In this document: positions 42,788 through 53,579 of the stretch, in pieces
Layout of the letters: each line of letters starts with the position of its first letter
How positions within the stretch are numbered: the first letter of the stretch is position 1
DNA from: Prorocentrum cordatum
Taxonomy: Eukaryota > Sar > Dinophyceae > Prorocentrales > Prorocentraceae
Assembly (NCBI GenBank): GCA_963575745.1
Contig: CAUYUJ010012625.1
Span: 70,001 to 134,000, forward strand
Length of the DNA: 64,000 nucleotides
Reading direction: 5' to 3'
Translations under genes and position numbers: made by a program
Notes under the pieces: model-generated
The model's input: the letters and a program-made list of their open reading frames with translations, nothing else
Told to the model about the DNA's origin: nothing
Databases searched by the model: none

Positions 42788-42985
42788 CTCGAGCGCATCT
42801 AAGACGAAGCCAGGACGAAGACAAGTTCGGGCGATGAACACACAAACACACACACACACACCTTTGAGATCTGGCGGCTCTGAAGGATGTCTCGGGCGCC
42901 GCGGCCTTCTCAGAGCGTTCCGAAACGCTCTGAGAGCGTTCCAGAACGCGCTCTGGAACAAATGTATCCTCGTCCTAGCTCCGCC
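42788..42985. repeat. Family 7 element, copy 2
   Basis: CGAAGCCAGGACGAAGACAAG ... CTCAGAGCGTTCC ... TATCCTCGTCC, with a short CA run inserted at 42839-42862. Confidence 0.75.
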
Positions 42986-42999
42986 CAGAACAGCCTCGA

Positions 43000-43800
43000 G
43001 CGTATCCCGATCTCCCAGGCAGACACGCCAGAAAAGGCGATGACAATCTTATGGATATGCCCTCAGAAACTGAGGGAATCCTGAAGGTCGGCATCGAGAT
43101 GAGGCGACGCCAATCATGGGATAGGGTTGTGCTCCAGGCTGGTGATAGCTGGGCCGCGACGAGATCGGTCAAAAACCAAGACGGGGGGGATTGAAGGCAA
43201 ATCCGCTCAAAATCAGCCCCAAGACGCCTCCCAGGGTCCTCAGGAACAACGCCACGATTTGCGCTGGCCTCCGAGCTGCCTTTGGTATCCCGAATTCCTA
43301 AACATTCCAAAACGGCACCGGCGCAAAACGTTACGTTACCGGCCCCCCGCTCCCCGCCCCCGTGTAACGCCCGTTATCGCCTGGGAATGAAAAACACTTT
43401 AAAAACAGCCCCCGGAAGCCGAAAAGAACAACAAAAACCTTTCCGAACCCAACACCTCGAACCTGCCACGGCCGCCCCTTCCAGCTGGCCGGGACCAATG
43501 CTGGGCCACCTCAGACCTCAGACCCCCAGCCAGGTCCAACCTGGGGGGATCTTGGTGAGGATGGCCAGCGGCTACGTTCGAAATCAAATTTCTTCTCCAG
43601 CGCAATTTTCGGAGACGGGAAAGGAAAGCTGAGGGGACGAAGCGGGCAGAACCGATGACCTCGCGTGCCGTCAAAACTGGTATCAGGGCAGACCTGGGAA
43701 GCACCCTTACTCAAGCTAAGACATCTCCAGTGTCCGACCATGCTCTTGGCGCCTAACTCCAAGCGAGACAGGTTCGCCACATGCACCAGCGGATGGACAA
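43000..43800. other. Gene-free spacer
   Basis: Several frames are open for 80-120 codons, but none shows a recognisable domain. Confidence 0.35.
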
Positions 43801-43805
43801 CGGCT

Positions 43806-43950
43806 ACTGCTGGGACGCAGGAGGACATACTGGTACTATGCGCACTCCTCGGAGGCACGCGTCCGAACATGATATGCAAAAGGAACCTCTTCTAGCATGA
43901 CATTACCCCGCCAACGTAGCCAGGAAGCGCCCTGCTCAGCACAGCCAGCA
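43806..43950. repeat. Family 12 element, diverged copy 3
   Basis: GGGACGCAGGAGGACATAC, CTCGGAGGCACGCGTCCG and CCAGGAAGCGCCC match family 12 landmarks. Confidence 0.55.
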
Positions 43951-44199
43951 GATTTCATGGTTCATGCGATACCTCACAATGGTATTGATATGACTTCGCA
44001 TCGGAACGCACGCTTGTTTCTGCTCAATTCACCTGATGACTTCTCATAATCGCCAATATCATGCTCCGCCTCGCGCGAGGCGAAGTACGCGCAACGGAAC
44101 GCAAAGCAACCCGTCAACGCGAGCGAAACATTGAATTGTACTATCTACCCCTGTTGCTCATCCTTGTCCTCAGTAGGATGAGTTCGTAAGACGAGAAGA

Positions 44200-45025
44200 T
44201 AGGCGTTCTAACGATATTGGCTCCACGCGAGTGGTATCTGAATGGAGTTGGCACGTACGAGTGGATAAAATTGGAGTGCGTGTGGCACCAAGCAAGTGTG
44301 TCTTAAGCTAGTCATCCACTTCGAATAAATAATCGATATGCGCCAAAACGGCATGCGTGCTCGACGTGGGCCCTGGAAGTACTGCTCTAATCATAGTGTG
44401 TTGAGTCTTACCGACTGCATGATGGAAGTGGTAGAAAGCCAGTACCATTGGAGGCGCATCGCCTGTATGAGTCAAATGGTACGAAGGCCTTAGAACGTGA
44501 GACAAGTCGTCTTGGGGCCTCCTCTTATGCACGGTGACAGCGGTGCGAAAACAGCGCCACTTGAAACACATCGTCGGTGTGATTCGAGTGGTACCTAGGC
44601 AATGGGCTTGAAGTCCGATCGTCCGGAGACTCAGACCGCGTGTAGTTTTAAATCGTGCCGATTGGGCCATGCCGCCTGCCTGCTTCAAGTGAGCAGCACG
44701 TGAGCATTCGCGTCTGTATGCCTCAAATGGTACCACGCGAATGCCACCTGAGACACAGCACCTGAATATCTCCAAGGATACGTACCGTCTGCAGTCAGAT
44801 CACATACCTGCCCAAAGTCGTACCAAGCAGTGGCCCTGTAAGGCATATCGTCTGTGTGCCTCATTTGGCATCATGTAATTGGCACTCCAACTCTATCACG
44901 TGCATGCCTCAAGTGGTACCAGCGGGGCACCACTGGAATCATATCGGGTGTAGGCAGCAAGTGGTACCTAGCAGATACCATTTGAGGCGTACATTTCAAA
45001 CGGTACCAAGCAAATACAGCATACT
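44200..45025. repeat. Degenerate tandem array with TCAAGTGGTACC
   Basis: Words such as GCCTCAAGTGGTACC and GGTACCAAGCA recur at loose spacing of about 50-65 bp. This is an old, AT-richer array. Confidence 0.6.
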
Positions 45026-45059
45026 TTCATATCAGAGCATGAGGTGTCGTCCCACGCTC

Positions 45060-45640
45060 CCCCTCAGGGGCCGTTCTTTGGGCATGGTTTGAAGCTTTCG
45101 CATTCTCGTTGGGATCTCGTCGGAGGCCTCTCGCGGGCGATTCCCCTGAGGACTTTGGGAAGCGGTTTTGGAACCTCCCAGGATTTCGCTGACGTTTCTT
45201 GGATGCCTCCTGGGGCCTCTTGGGCTGTTTTGGGGCCTCCCGGGGCTGCTTTGGGCGGAAAGCTTGGGTGTTCGGTTCGCTCTCCCCCTTTTGGGCCCTT
45301 CTTGGAACGGTCTTGGGGGCCTCTTGGGCCGTTTTGGGGCTTCGGATGCTCGGAAGTCAGGAGGGACTGAAACAGCTCAGGGAAATCAATGATCTGTGGC
45401 TTCTCGGGACCCTCTTGAAGGGGCCGTTTGTGCTCTCTCGTGGGGCGGCTCGATATTTGTCTGGGCCGTCTTGTGACGATGTTGGGCGTCTTAGGACCGA
45501 TCGTGCGGCGCTTCGGGTCCCCCTTGGACCGTCTGGGCCACCTTTCGGGGCCCGTGGGGCCAATCTTGGGGCCCTCCTGGAACCGGAAAACAATCACGCG
45601 AGCAGGCGCGGGAAGCCTCAGGGGCCACGCAGGGAGCCCG
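45060..45640. repeat. Degenerate GGCCTCTTGGGCCGTTTTGGGGC repeat
   Basis: Short GGCCTCTTGGG and TTTTGGGGCC units recur. The reverse strand resembles 160-760. A proline-rich 212-codon frame on the minus strand reflects the units. Confidence 0.55.
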
Positions 45641-45944
45641 AGAAGAAAAGACAATGTGTATCCTGGATACTCCGCAAGATTCAACAATGGACCTAGAAAC
45701 ATTTCCAGCTAGCGCCTCGAAGGCACAACGGCGGATACGTACATGTGTGTATATCTATACACACGTGATGGACTTCGCGATGATTAAACGTTTCGGTCTC
45801 GCTATATGTCCCTCTCTCTCTTTTTGTTTCCTCTCGCTCTCTCGGTATGTATATATATATACACGTGCACATTCATAAACATACGTTCATACATACACTA
45901 ACACACAAACAAACATTATACAGCCGATACATGTATGTCTAACG

Positions 45945-46120
45945 ATATATGTGGCACGATGGATGTCGTGCAATCGATGGCGCACGATCCACGTTGTACA
46001 TTATATGCGGTGCAAGCCATGTTGTACATTTTACGTGGCGCGATCTTCGCTGCGAAATCAAAGTGGCGCAGCGTCTGGCGTGCAGCCTACGTGGTGTAAT
46101 CTACGTTGTGATATCGGTAT
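45945..46120. repeat. ~29-bp minisatellite, six units
   Basis: Units of the form ACGTGGCGCGATC followed by GTTGTACATTTT, starting near 45949. A partial continuation is at 46196-46240. Confidence 0.65.
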
Positions 46121-46649
46121 GGCTATATATATACACACATGTATAAAAATGGTGTGGGGGGCACACGATGTGTTGCAACATACGCAAAAAAATAGAGGTG
46201 GCGCAACGTCGTACGCGGTGCAATGTGTGCCGTGCAGTTGATTCTGGTTCGCAACAACTTGTCCACTCCACTGCTCGCGCAACCATCCCACCCACCCACG
46301 CGCAATCTCGTTTGCAAAACCCATGCAGCGGCGATTGCGATGAGTGCTTGGCGTTGGCTTGTGCATCTCTGCGGCCGTGCTGTCCCGCGCATGCTCGTGT
46401 GCGAAGAGGCCAGCTAGTTTGGCACGACCGACGCGGCAGCGATGGCGCTGACCGCTGGGTACTTCCCAGCGGGCAGTTCAGTTCGAGTCGGTGGCGTGGG
46501 CAGGCGCGGTAATTATCATAGCAACGTCGACAACGGCAGACACGATGATGGTAGTAGCAATGCTGATAATGATGAAGACAACAACGACGGCAAAGCCAGT
46601 GACGGTGCCGATGCTGATCACGCCGACGACCATGACGGCGTCGTCGCGT

Positions 46650-46960
46650 CTGCGATAAAGGTTTTGGAAGGAGTTCCACATGCGCGCGCGGCCGACGCGC
46701 GAGTGCGGCCCGCATGGTATTATTTGACACAGATCGTGCCCCACTGCACGCGCGGCAGGGCGATCCAATGACTTCGATATGCGGCGCGAGAGGCCCGTTT
46801 TGCCGAATGGAATGAAGATGTTGAAACAACACCATGGTTTTCAATAGAATTCGCATGGGAGCGAGCGCAGGCATTGCTGAAACCGGATGTTGCAAAACTG
46901 TATGCTGATATTCGTTTTCGAGATATTCGTGCCGATTCCGTGCCGATGCGGCCTCTCCGA
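46650..46960 (+). pseudogene. Coding-like segment with one in-frame TGA
   Basis: From about 46650 one plus-strand frame reads like protein (...VRPAWYYLTQIVPHC...) up to TGA at 46769-46771. The same frame then continues with equally protein-like residues (REARFAEWNEDVETTPWF, EFAWERAQALLKPDV) to about 46950. A tryptophan codon mutated from TGG to TGA would explain the break. Third codon positions are AT-richer than in the retroelement. The frame runs into repeat DNA on both sides, so it may be a lone exon or a pseudogene fragment. The family is not recognised. Confidence 0.35.
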
Positions 46961-46972
46961 TCCACTTCGATC

Positions 46973-47013
46973 TCTTCCCCCAACCTCCGACCACTGCAAC
47001 CCGAAGCCAGGAC
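46973..47013. repeat. 40-bp direct repeat left of family 7
   Basis: TTCGATCTCTTCCCCCAACC and TCCGACCACTGCAACCC; nearly the same sequence is at 47167-47208, directly after the family 7 copy. Confidence 0.65.
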
Positions 47014-47166
47014 GAGGACAAATTCGGGTAAGGAAAAATCGAGATTCTCTGAGATCCGGCGGTGCTGAAAAATGTCTCGGGCGCCGCGATCTTCTCAGAG
47101 CGTTCCGGAACGCTCTGAGAGCGTTCCCGAACGCTCTGGAACGCATTCATCCTCCTCCTAGCCCCG
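47014..47166. repeat. Family 7 element, copy 3
   Basis: GAAGCCAGGACGAGGAC ... CTCAGAGCGTTCCGGAACGC ... TTCATCCTCCTCC. It is bracketed by 40-bp direct repeats. Confidence 0.75.
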
Positions 47167-47219
47167 TACGATTCGATCTCTCCCCCTACCTCCGACCACT
47201 GTAACCCCCTCCCCGCTGA

Positions 47220-47310
47220 CGGATGGTCACGGTGCAGATGTTGCACTCGGGGCCGCCGTCCGTGTACTGGTTTATCTTGGCGCCCCCAGTCGGGTTGCTC
47301 ATGATCACCC
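47220..47310 (-). CDS. Exon-like segment C (family unknown)
   Basis: The minus strand after a CTCCACAG acceptor-like site encodes VIMSNPTGGAKINQYTDGG and continues PECNICTVTIRQ. It looks like real protein and sits between a family 1 element (47371-47525) and a family 7 element, both of which could be introns. No family is recognised. Confidence 0.4.
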
Positions 47311-47370
47311 TGTGGAGCGCGCAACCGGAAAGAAGAAGAGGAGCGGAGCGAGGATGGATGATGGGTACGC

Positions 47371-47525
47371 TTACGTCGGGCATGTTCCTTCACAGGCGGA
47401 TCTCGAAAGAAAATATATCATTGTCAAAGAACATGAAACACATAAAAATGATAGAAAAATCGTCCCCACACTATTTTCTACTATTTTTGAATACTCCTCC
47501 CGTGAAGGGACATGCCCCGACTTAA
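47371..47525. mobile_element. Family 1 element, copy 8
   Basis: TTACGTCGGGCATGTTCC ... TACTCCTCCCGTGAAGGGACATGCCCCGACTTAA. It lies between exon-like segments B and C, so it is a candidate intron. Confidence 0.85.
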
Positions 47526-47559
47526 GGGTACGCGGACCGTGGAAGACTCCCGACGTCAT

Positions 47560-47690
47560 TATTTGTTCGCGACGTGGACGCCCACAGAGATCTTGAACCG
47601 CAGCCCAGGAACCCGCTGTGCATCATCCATCATCATGAATCGTTTCTGGTGGCCGGCAGGAGCGGGGCAAAGGTTCCCGGTTGCAGTAAA
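47560..47690 (-). CDS. Exon-like segment B (doubtful)
   Basis: Minus strand reads ...GHQKRFMMMDDAQRVPGL and RFKISVGVHVANK, then TAA. It would have to splice out before the stop. The plus strand is also open here, so the strand is not certain. It is included because A and C on either side are on the minus strand. Confidence 0.25.
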
Positions 47691-47696
47691 TCTAAA

Positions 47697-47898
47697 AAAA
47701 GAGAAACAACAACTGCATAAACAGAAACTTTTGGCGGTCCGCGCGAATCTCTTGGATCTGCGCTGGAACCCCCTCCCTGGGGTGCGGAGCGCGCCAGGGG
47801 CGGTGCCGGAGGCGCCGCCGGGGGGGTTCTGCGCAGATCCAAAAAATCCGCGCGGAGCGCCACAAGTTAATAGTTTATGGTCAGTTTAGAGTCTTCGA
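47697..47898. mobile_element. Family 2 hairpin element, copy 6
   Basis: CATAAACAGAAACTTTTGGCG ... GCGCCACAAGTTAATAGTTTATG, with central palindromes and an outer end CTTCGAAG. It adjoins exon-like segment A, so it is a candidate intron. Confidence 0.8.
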
Positions 47899-48070
47899 AG
47901 TAAATCTCAAAAAGCTGCCCGTCGCGATTCTCTGACAGCGTGGCACTAAGAGGGTTCTGGTCACCGTAAGGACAGACAACAGAAGAGCCCCACAGAAACT
48001 GCGCTCCCGCCAGAATGTCGGGCTGCACGTTTGGTCTGGACGGCCCCGATCCCTTAAACTCGGGTGCACG
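47896..48070 (-). CDS. Exon-like segment A (family unknown)
   Basis: Minus strand encodes SRPNVQPDILAGAQFLWGSS, VVCPYGDQNPLSATLSENRD, GQLFEIYFEDSK. Its mixed composition is unlike the low-complexity frames around it. It ends exactly where a family 2 element begins. Together with segments B and C it suggests a minus-strand gene whose introns are short inverted-repeat elements. Upstream exons may lie at 48700-49010, where the minus strand also reads protein-like. Function unknown. Confidence 0.45.
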
Positions 48071-48489
48071 TGGCCGCGCTGTCACCCCTGCCTCGGCTGC
48101 ATCTGTTCTTTCCCAGGGATTGCCGGCCGTCCTTTTCCTGCTCCTCGACACGCCGCTTCACCTTTGCTGCTGTGCTCGACGCGAGGGGGTCTGGGGTTAC
48201 GCCTACGGTTCCCCTTGCGCGGACGCCCTCAGAGGGGATGAGGCCGAACGCCCTTGCGCGGACGCCCACAATGGGGATGAGGTCGAGCGCCGTAGCGCGG
48301 AATACGACCCCTCCCAGACCATGCAACCGTCGCGCTGCCCCGCCCCGCCGCTTCTCGCCTATGCGCCTGCACTGGAGAGGGCACCTTCTCGTATGCCCGA
48401 CAGCGAACGACGACAAATGGCTGATCGTCGTCGTCGTCCTCCTCCTCCTCCTCCTCCTCTTGCGCAGGTCCTGCCACTCCTCTAGGGCT

Positions 48490-48640
48490 CCCAACTTCGC
48501 GCTTCGCGCTCCGCGAAGCGCGAAGCGCGAATAACTTCGCGCTCTCGCGCCGCCCCCCCAGAGGGAGAAGAGGAGGACGAAGAGGAGGGGGAGAAGGAAC
48601 GAGGACCGCGAAGCGCGAAGCGCGAATAACTTCGCGCCCT
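48490..48640. repeat. CGCGAAGCGCGAAG palindromes
   Basis: CTTCGCGCTTCGCGCTCCGC and its complement are adjacent (48494-48525). A 30-bp segment ending GCGAATAACTTCGCGC occurs twice (near 48508 and 48608). Confidence 0.7.
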
Positions 48641-48859
48641 CGTGGGAGCCCTTGCTCCTGCCCCTCCGCATCCTCCGCCTCCTGCTCTTCCAGTCTGGGG
48701 GCGAGAAGGCGGGGCGGATCGGGTCGGGGGCAACGACCGCGGCACGGATGGATCGCCGATAAGGGGCCCGATAGCCGACAACGCCTGGGGCCGCTGGGCT
48801 TCGCTCCTGGGCACCCGTCGCCGATCTGTCGGCGAAACATCGCCGATTCCAGCTCGATG

Positions 48860-49010
48860 ATCCGCCCCTGTGCGATGATCCTCAGAGCGTGTATTTGGCG
48901 CCGACGTGTCTGTCCACCGGCGCCCCCCAATGCGACGCAGGCGGCACAGTTGACGAGGGCCAACACGGGCTGGGTGCGGTCGACGGAGCTGAAGGAGGTA
49001 AAGCACACAT
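48860..49010 (-). other. Possible further minus-strand exon
   Basis: The minus strand reads CFTSFSSVDRTQPVLALVNC and then AACVALGG near 48925-49010, and RIIAQGRIIELESAMFRRQI near 48825-48890 in the same frame. It resembles protein, but no borders are convincing. Confidence 0.25.
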
Positions 49011-49064
49011 TGGGGTACTAACACACGTCCCGAGAGCCATCGACCTGAGCCTCCCCCCCAAACT

Positions 49065-49210
49065 GTTCGGGGAGACGTAAGACTCGTGTTGGCCTGACGG
49101 GGGCGCTAAGAAAATGACGAGACCCAGTCTGAAATACGGACCAGTGCAGACCCAAGACCCATCAACAATATTGCATTGAACCCGCCCTCCAAGATCCCCC
49201 CTGCAAGGTT
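49065..49210. repeat. Family 8 element fragment
   Basis: GGGGAGACGTAAGACTCGTG, GGCCTGACGGGG and ATGACGAGACCCAGTCTGAAAT, as in 63607-63810. Confidence 0.6.
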
Positions 49211-49299
49211 TCATGCTCTCTGACGGAATTGGCATCCCGTTTGAAGACAACCGATTGGAAATCTTAAACTGTGCCATAACACAAATGCTGGGACGTAAA

Positions 49300-49800
49300 C
49301 GCCGCGAATCACCGTTACTGCTGCGTATTGGCAATCCTGAATCGTGCCAGAACACCAGTCCTGGGACTTCAAAACCACGAATTCACGTAACTGCTGCGCC
49401 ATGGCAATCCGACATCGTGTCGAACACCACGGCTGGATTCTTAACCATGATAACCCTTGAACAAATGTACCTTGAAACGATCGTGTGCGTGGTTACAGCA
49501 GGAACCCCATGTTGAAAAGGAATGACCCTCCATGCGTACAATCATGCAACTGTTGAATCCGAATGCACGGGGCACTAAGGCGAGAAACACATGTAGAAAA
49601 CCAACCGCCCACAATCCGTGTAACTATTACACATGGTGAAGACGAATGTGCGCGGCGCAAAGGCGAGAACTATAGTTTGAAAAACGGCCCGCCCTCCATC
49701 CGTAAAACGTTTGCGAAACTCTAAAGCAGCTGTGCTCGGCGCAAAAGCGACAGCCACATTTTGAAAACGATTCCCACTAACTTCGCGATACCTTTGCAAC
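49300..49800. repeat. Degenerate ~88-bp tandem array
   Basis: Units with GGCGCAAAGGCGAGAAC and TTGAAAAACG...CCGTAAAAC, clearest from 49562 to 49800 (three units). Earlier sequence is more diverged. Confidence 0.55.
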
Positions 49801-49946
49801 AATTTAGCTTCAGGCGAGAACGCATCTCAGGCGAAACGTCCGGCCCGCCCTTTCGACTGGCCTCCTCGGGGTGCGACACGGAGGAGTTACTGTATATAAG
49901 GTCAAGGAATTCAGGAGAAAGGGATGAGGACGGATAAGGAGGGGGA

Positions 49947-50369
49947 ATGGAGAAAGGGAAGGAACAACTGGATGAGGGACTTGAAAAGCTTCAGGCCCGC
50001 AGCGCTGCTCCTGCAGAGGCAGCTGCGACAGAGGCCCGAAATACCACAGGCGAAACCACGTTACATGGGCGATCGGTAATGGAGGGCATGGGCGCTCTCG
50101 AAGACATGCGGGTCGCCATTTTTGTTAATCGCTCTCGTCCTCGTCTTCGTCCCTCTTCGTGCTGGCCCAATCTCACTTTCCTCCAAGTGAGCTTGCTCAT
50201 TGGATTCCAATCTCAATCCGTAGAGGATTGGTACACTGGTATTCCCGCTTTTACTTACCTCGAACTGTGGCAATGGCTGCATCTACTGTTGCAACGGCTT
50301 CCTCTCCTATTGGAACGGCTTCCTCTGCTCAGTGGCGTCCCGACAGTCGTCCAGAAATCGTCAAACTAA
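49947..50369 (+). CDS. Uncharacterised 140-residue ORF
   Basis: ATG at 49947. The first 40 residues (MEKGKEQLDEGLEKLQARSA, then PAEAAATEARNTTG) look helical and coding-like. The rest is Leu-rich and less convincing (repeated LLLQRLP). A TATATAAG string at 49893-49900 and an AATAAAG string near 50398 lie outside the frame. These are probably coincidental, since dinoflagellate genes generally lack TATA boxes. No family is recognised. Confidence 0.25.
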   Translation: MEKGKEQLDEGLEKLQARSAAPAEAAATEARNTTGETTLHGRSVMEGMGALEDMRVAIFVNRSRPRLRPSSCWPNLTFLQVSLLIGFQSQSVEDWYTGIPAFTYLELWQWLHLLLQRLPLLLERLPLLSGVPTVVQKSSN

Positions 50370-50534
50370 GAAGTAGAGTAAAGCAGAGAAAGACATAATA
50401 AAGAAAAACAGATGAGCAGAGTCGAGCCCGCTGGACGGGGCGAACGGGGCCTGAAGGTCTCCTTCTTCTCGTACCGCCCCCTCCCGGGCTTGATGTTTAT
50501 CGTCACCGTGGCCTCGCGCCAGGGCATAGCCGAC

Positions 50535-50660
50535 GGCAGCGACAACGCCGACGACGACGACGACGCGACGACGACGACGGCGACGGCGACGCCGACGCCG
50601 ACGCCGACGCCGTCGCCGACGCCGTCGCCGACGCCGACGCCGACGCCGACGACGACGGGG
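50535..50660. repeat. GACGAC/GCCGAC trinucleotide tract
   Basis: GACGACGAC, then GCCGACGCC hexamers. Confidence 0.85.
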
Positions 50661-50804
50661 GGCTGGTGGTGCTCCGTGGCGCGCCCTCGTCGTAGGCTGC
50701 CCCTGGCGTGCTCGCGCTTGCCGTCGTCCGACTCCTCCTCCTCCTCCTCCTGCTGCTCCTCCTCCTCGTCCTGCTCTGCCTCCTGCTCTGCCTCCTATGG
50801 AGGC

Positions 50805-50990
50805 AAGGTTCATATCCAGGGCGTCTTGGATTCTTTGGAGGAGCACCACAAGGCCGAGGCGCACTGGATATGGATAAAAATCGAGCCTCCGGGGGGCACC
50901 ATTATCCATGTCCAGCGCGCCTCGGGTACCCGGGGAAGGGAACCCGATACTCCATCTCGCAGTGGATATGGACAGAAGTATGGACAAACT
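50805..50990. repeat. Family 23 paired hairpins around ATATCCA
   Basis: GGTTCATATCCAGGGCG with GCGCACTGGATATGGAT, and ATTATCCATGTCCAGCGCG with GCAGTGGATATGGACAG: two adjacent inverted modules in one 185-bp segment. Confidence 0.55.
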
Positions 50991-51089
50991 CCTCCTCCTC
51001 CTCCTCCTCCTCCTCCTGCTCTGCCTCCCTACTCCTCGCTGGAGGATCGTCATCGTCCTGCTCCCGCGGCGCATCTCTGCCTCCTGCCG

Positions 51090-51262
51090 CTCAACCGCAT
51101 ACTGTGATCCGCGATAAGGATGCAAGGACCCTGGACGCCCACCTCGAAACTTTTCGAACGGGGCGCGGCCAACGAGAGCGGCAACGAATGGACCGATGAG
51201 GCACGGATGCAAGGGCACCAATGGGGAGGTTGCCCATCTTTACTATGCTGGCCGACTGTATG
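51090..51262. repeat. Family 14 element, copy 3
   Basis: TGATCCGCGATAAGGATGCAAGG ... GAGGTTGCCCATCTTTACTATGC...CCGACTGTAT. Confidence 0.65.
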
Positions 51263-51599
51263 CCCCCTCCTCCTCCCCCGCTCCCCTTCCTACTGCTTCG
51301 GGGTCGTGGCGACGCAGCCAACTCCTCTCTGGGGCTCTTCAGGCACTGACCCTGCCAGCAAAGCCGCGGGCGCAAAGCGCTAACGGGTTGTCCGCAGGAG
51401 GCGACGAACCTCGGTAGCCAAAAACGGACATCGTGAACCTCCCCTGATCGTGTGCCCTTATCCTTCTGCCCCCCTGTCCCACTCCCCCAACTCCCCGATC
51501 CTCCAAATACTCCCCCCACTCCCGTCCCGCCCTCCCGGCCCCTGCCGATCACCATACACCGTTCTACCCATCTCCCCCCTCCTCCCCTTCTCCTCTCTC

Positions 51600-51700
51600 C
51601 TATCTCTCTCCTCCTCCTCCTCGTCCTCCTCCTCCATTATCTCCTCCTCCTCCTCCTCCTCCTCCTCCTCCTCCTCCTCCTCCTCCTCCTCCTCCCCTCA
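51600..51700. repeat. (CTC)n microsatellite
   Basis: CTC run within a longer CT-rich stretch (51460-51700). No gene. Confidence 0.95.
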
Positions 51701-51934
51701 GCCGTCTCTTTGTCCTCCCTCCTCCGTTCCACCTCCCCTCTGCTCCCTTTTTTCCCATACGCATCCCTCTGGACTCCTTGAAGAGCGCCGAGCTTCCAGA
51801 GAAGTATTGATCTTCCCAGGGGCAAATGAACGGGGCAAGGGGGGGGGCGGGAGGGGGCACACCCCGTCGAGACGTCATGCGCGCGGTCCGCCTGAGCTGC
51901 TCATACAGTCAAAACTGATAGTGAGGATGCGCGA

Positions 51935-52115
51935 TCCAGTAAGGGTCCGACCACAAGAAACCTTCCACAAGAAACCCAACCCTGAGACCCCAGGACGTCC
52001 ATCGATTTTTGGTGTGGGAACGCCACGCTCTCCACAGCAAAACCATCGAGACCCAAGAAACCTAGGGCACCCTGGAGGCAAGCACGGTGGTTCTTGGCAT
52101 GGGTCTCCACTGCAA
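51935..52115. repeat. Family 3 element, copy 4
   Basis: GGTCCGACCACAAGAAACC ... CCTGAGACCCCAGGACGTCC ... CACCCTGGAGGCAAG ... CATGGGTCTCCACTGC. Confidence 0.8.
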
Positions 52116-52262
52116 GGATGCAAGCCCCTTGAACGCCCAGGTCGAAGCTTTCCGTCGAGCTGGGATGACCTTCGCAAGGGGCTAAAGATGGGCCGAGGAG
52201 GCAAGGATGCAAGCGTTCCCCTGGAAGGTGACCCATCCTTACTGTCGGATTCGACTCTAACT
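52112..52262. repeat. Family 14 element, copy 4
   Basis: CAAGGATGCAAGCCCCTTGAACGCCC ... AAGGTGACCCATCCTTACTGTCGG, abutting the family 3 copy. Confidence 0.6.
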
Positions 52263-52319
52263 CATGGGTTCCGTGACAACACTGCACTGCAGGATCAACA
52301 CATCCTCATACATGTAAAC

Positions 52320-52400
52320 TTATAAACATATAAACGTCCGAAGATCTGCGCGGATTCCCGCAGTCGTTGCCGAATCCCCCTCCCTGGCGCGCGGAGTTTG
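52320..52400. mobile_element. Family 2 fragment
   Basis: AAACATATAAACGTCCGAAGATCTGCGCGG ... CTCCCTGGCGCGCGGAG, then the similarity stops. Confidence 0.5.
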
Positions 52401-52553
52401 GGCGCGAATTCATAGGGGGGTGATGCGTTGGGGGGGAAAGAACAGGGTGCCCTTTTGGGGCCCCGAGTGCCCCTGTCTGGGCCTTCAAGGGCCGATCTAG
52501 GGGCCCAAAAAGGGCCCCTGCTCGGCAGCCCTCGGCGCCCCCCCATTTATCAT

Positions 52554-52704
52554 TGGGTCGGGCATGTCCTCCTACAGGCGGTTCCTGGAAGAACATGCAA
52601 ATACTTTGAACAAATCGTAAATCATCAATAATAGTAGGAACGGCGTCCCCGTACTATGTTCGTAATATGTTTGAAGATTCCTCCTGTAGAGGAACATGCA
52701 ACCC
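52554..52704. mobile_element. Family 1 element, copy 9
   Basis: GGGTCGGGCATGTCCTCCTACAGGCGG ... GATTCCTCCTGTAGAGGAACATGCAACCC. The right outer end has diverged. Confidence 0.8.
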
Positions 52705-53284
52705 AGAAATGTATCGCCCCCCCATAAAGCGAAAACCCATCCGCCGCGCGGCCCGGAGCTCCGGGCGATGACCTCCTGGACGACGCCCGAGATGCGTCGA
52801 CGCGCGGTAGCGTTCCTCCCACGGCGGCGGCGGTGCACGGGTGCCTGCCGCAGCGCGAATCGTTTACCACCCCTGAGATCCTGGCGCTGCAATTTTTTCA
52901 CAGGGTCCAGGGCACCGGGCGTGTTTTGTTTTTTCACGATGGCGCAACTGTTTTGCAACGTCGGATCTCAGGGACTGAGCGGTGCTCTGGGTGGGCTCAT
53001 GGTCTGGGCCTCCCGCGTGGGGCCGAAGCAGATTGAGTCGGGAGATCGCGACGCATCGCCGATGCACTGGCGAGTGTCGGCTATGCGTCGCCGCCCTCGG
53101 CGCGGAGGAGATCGGGCGTTACATATCGAGCCGCCTCGCCGACGCCTCGGCGACGCGGCGCGAACCTGCGACCCCATATATTATGGTGCCATCTGAAAGG
53201 CCTGGAGCATGAGTCATGAGCGTGGCGGGCGGAGCGCGTGGGCGGATGAGCCTGGGTGCGACGCCTTCGCCGAAGAGCGACGAC

Positions 53285-53410
53285 CATGAGCGCGTCGGCG
53301 GATGGCGACGACTGCGACGACCTCGACCAGCGGCGGCCGACGGCGGCGACGGCGGCGACTTCGACGAGCGACGGCGATCGACCTCGGCGACGAGCGACGA
53401 GCGACGAGGG
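53285..53410. repeat. GCGACGACC-rich tract
   Basis: Degenerate GGCGACGAC units. The 52705-53580 stretch has no recognised gene. Confidence 0.5.
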
Positions 53411-53579
53411 GGCCCGCCGCCCCGCCAGCCGCCGCCCGCGGCCACCGCTGCCACACCCGCCCGCCACCGCCCAGTCGCCCACGCCACGGCCCTGCCGCCC
53501 CCTGTCCGACGCGCCCGCCGACACCGACCCCGGGGGGGAACCTGCGAACGGCCTCCCGCGCTCGCGCCGGGCAAGGCTG

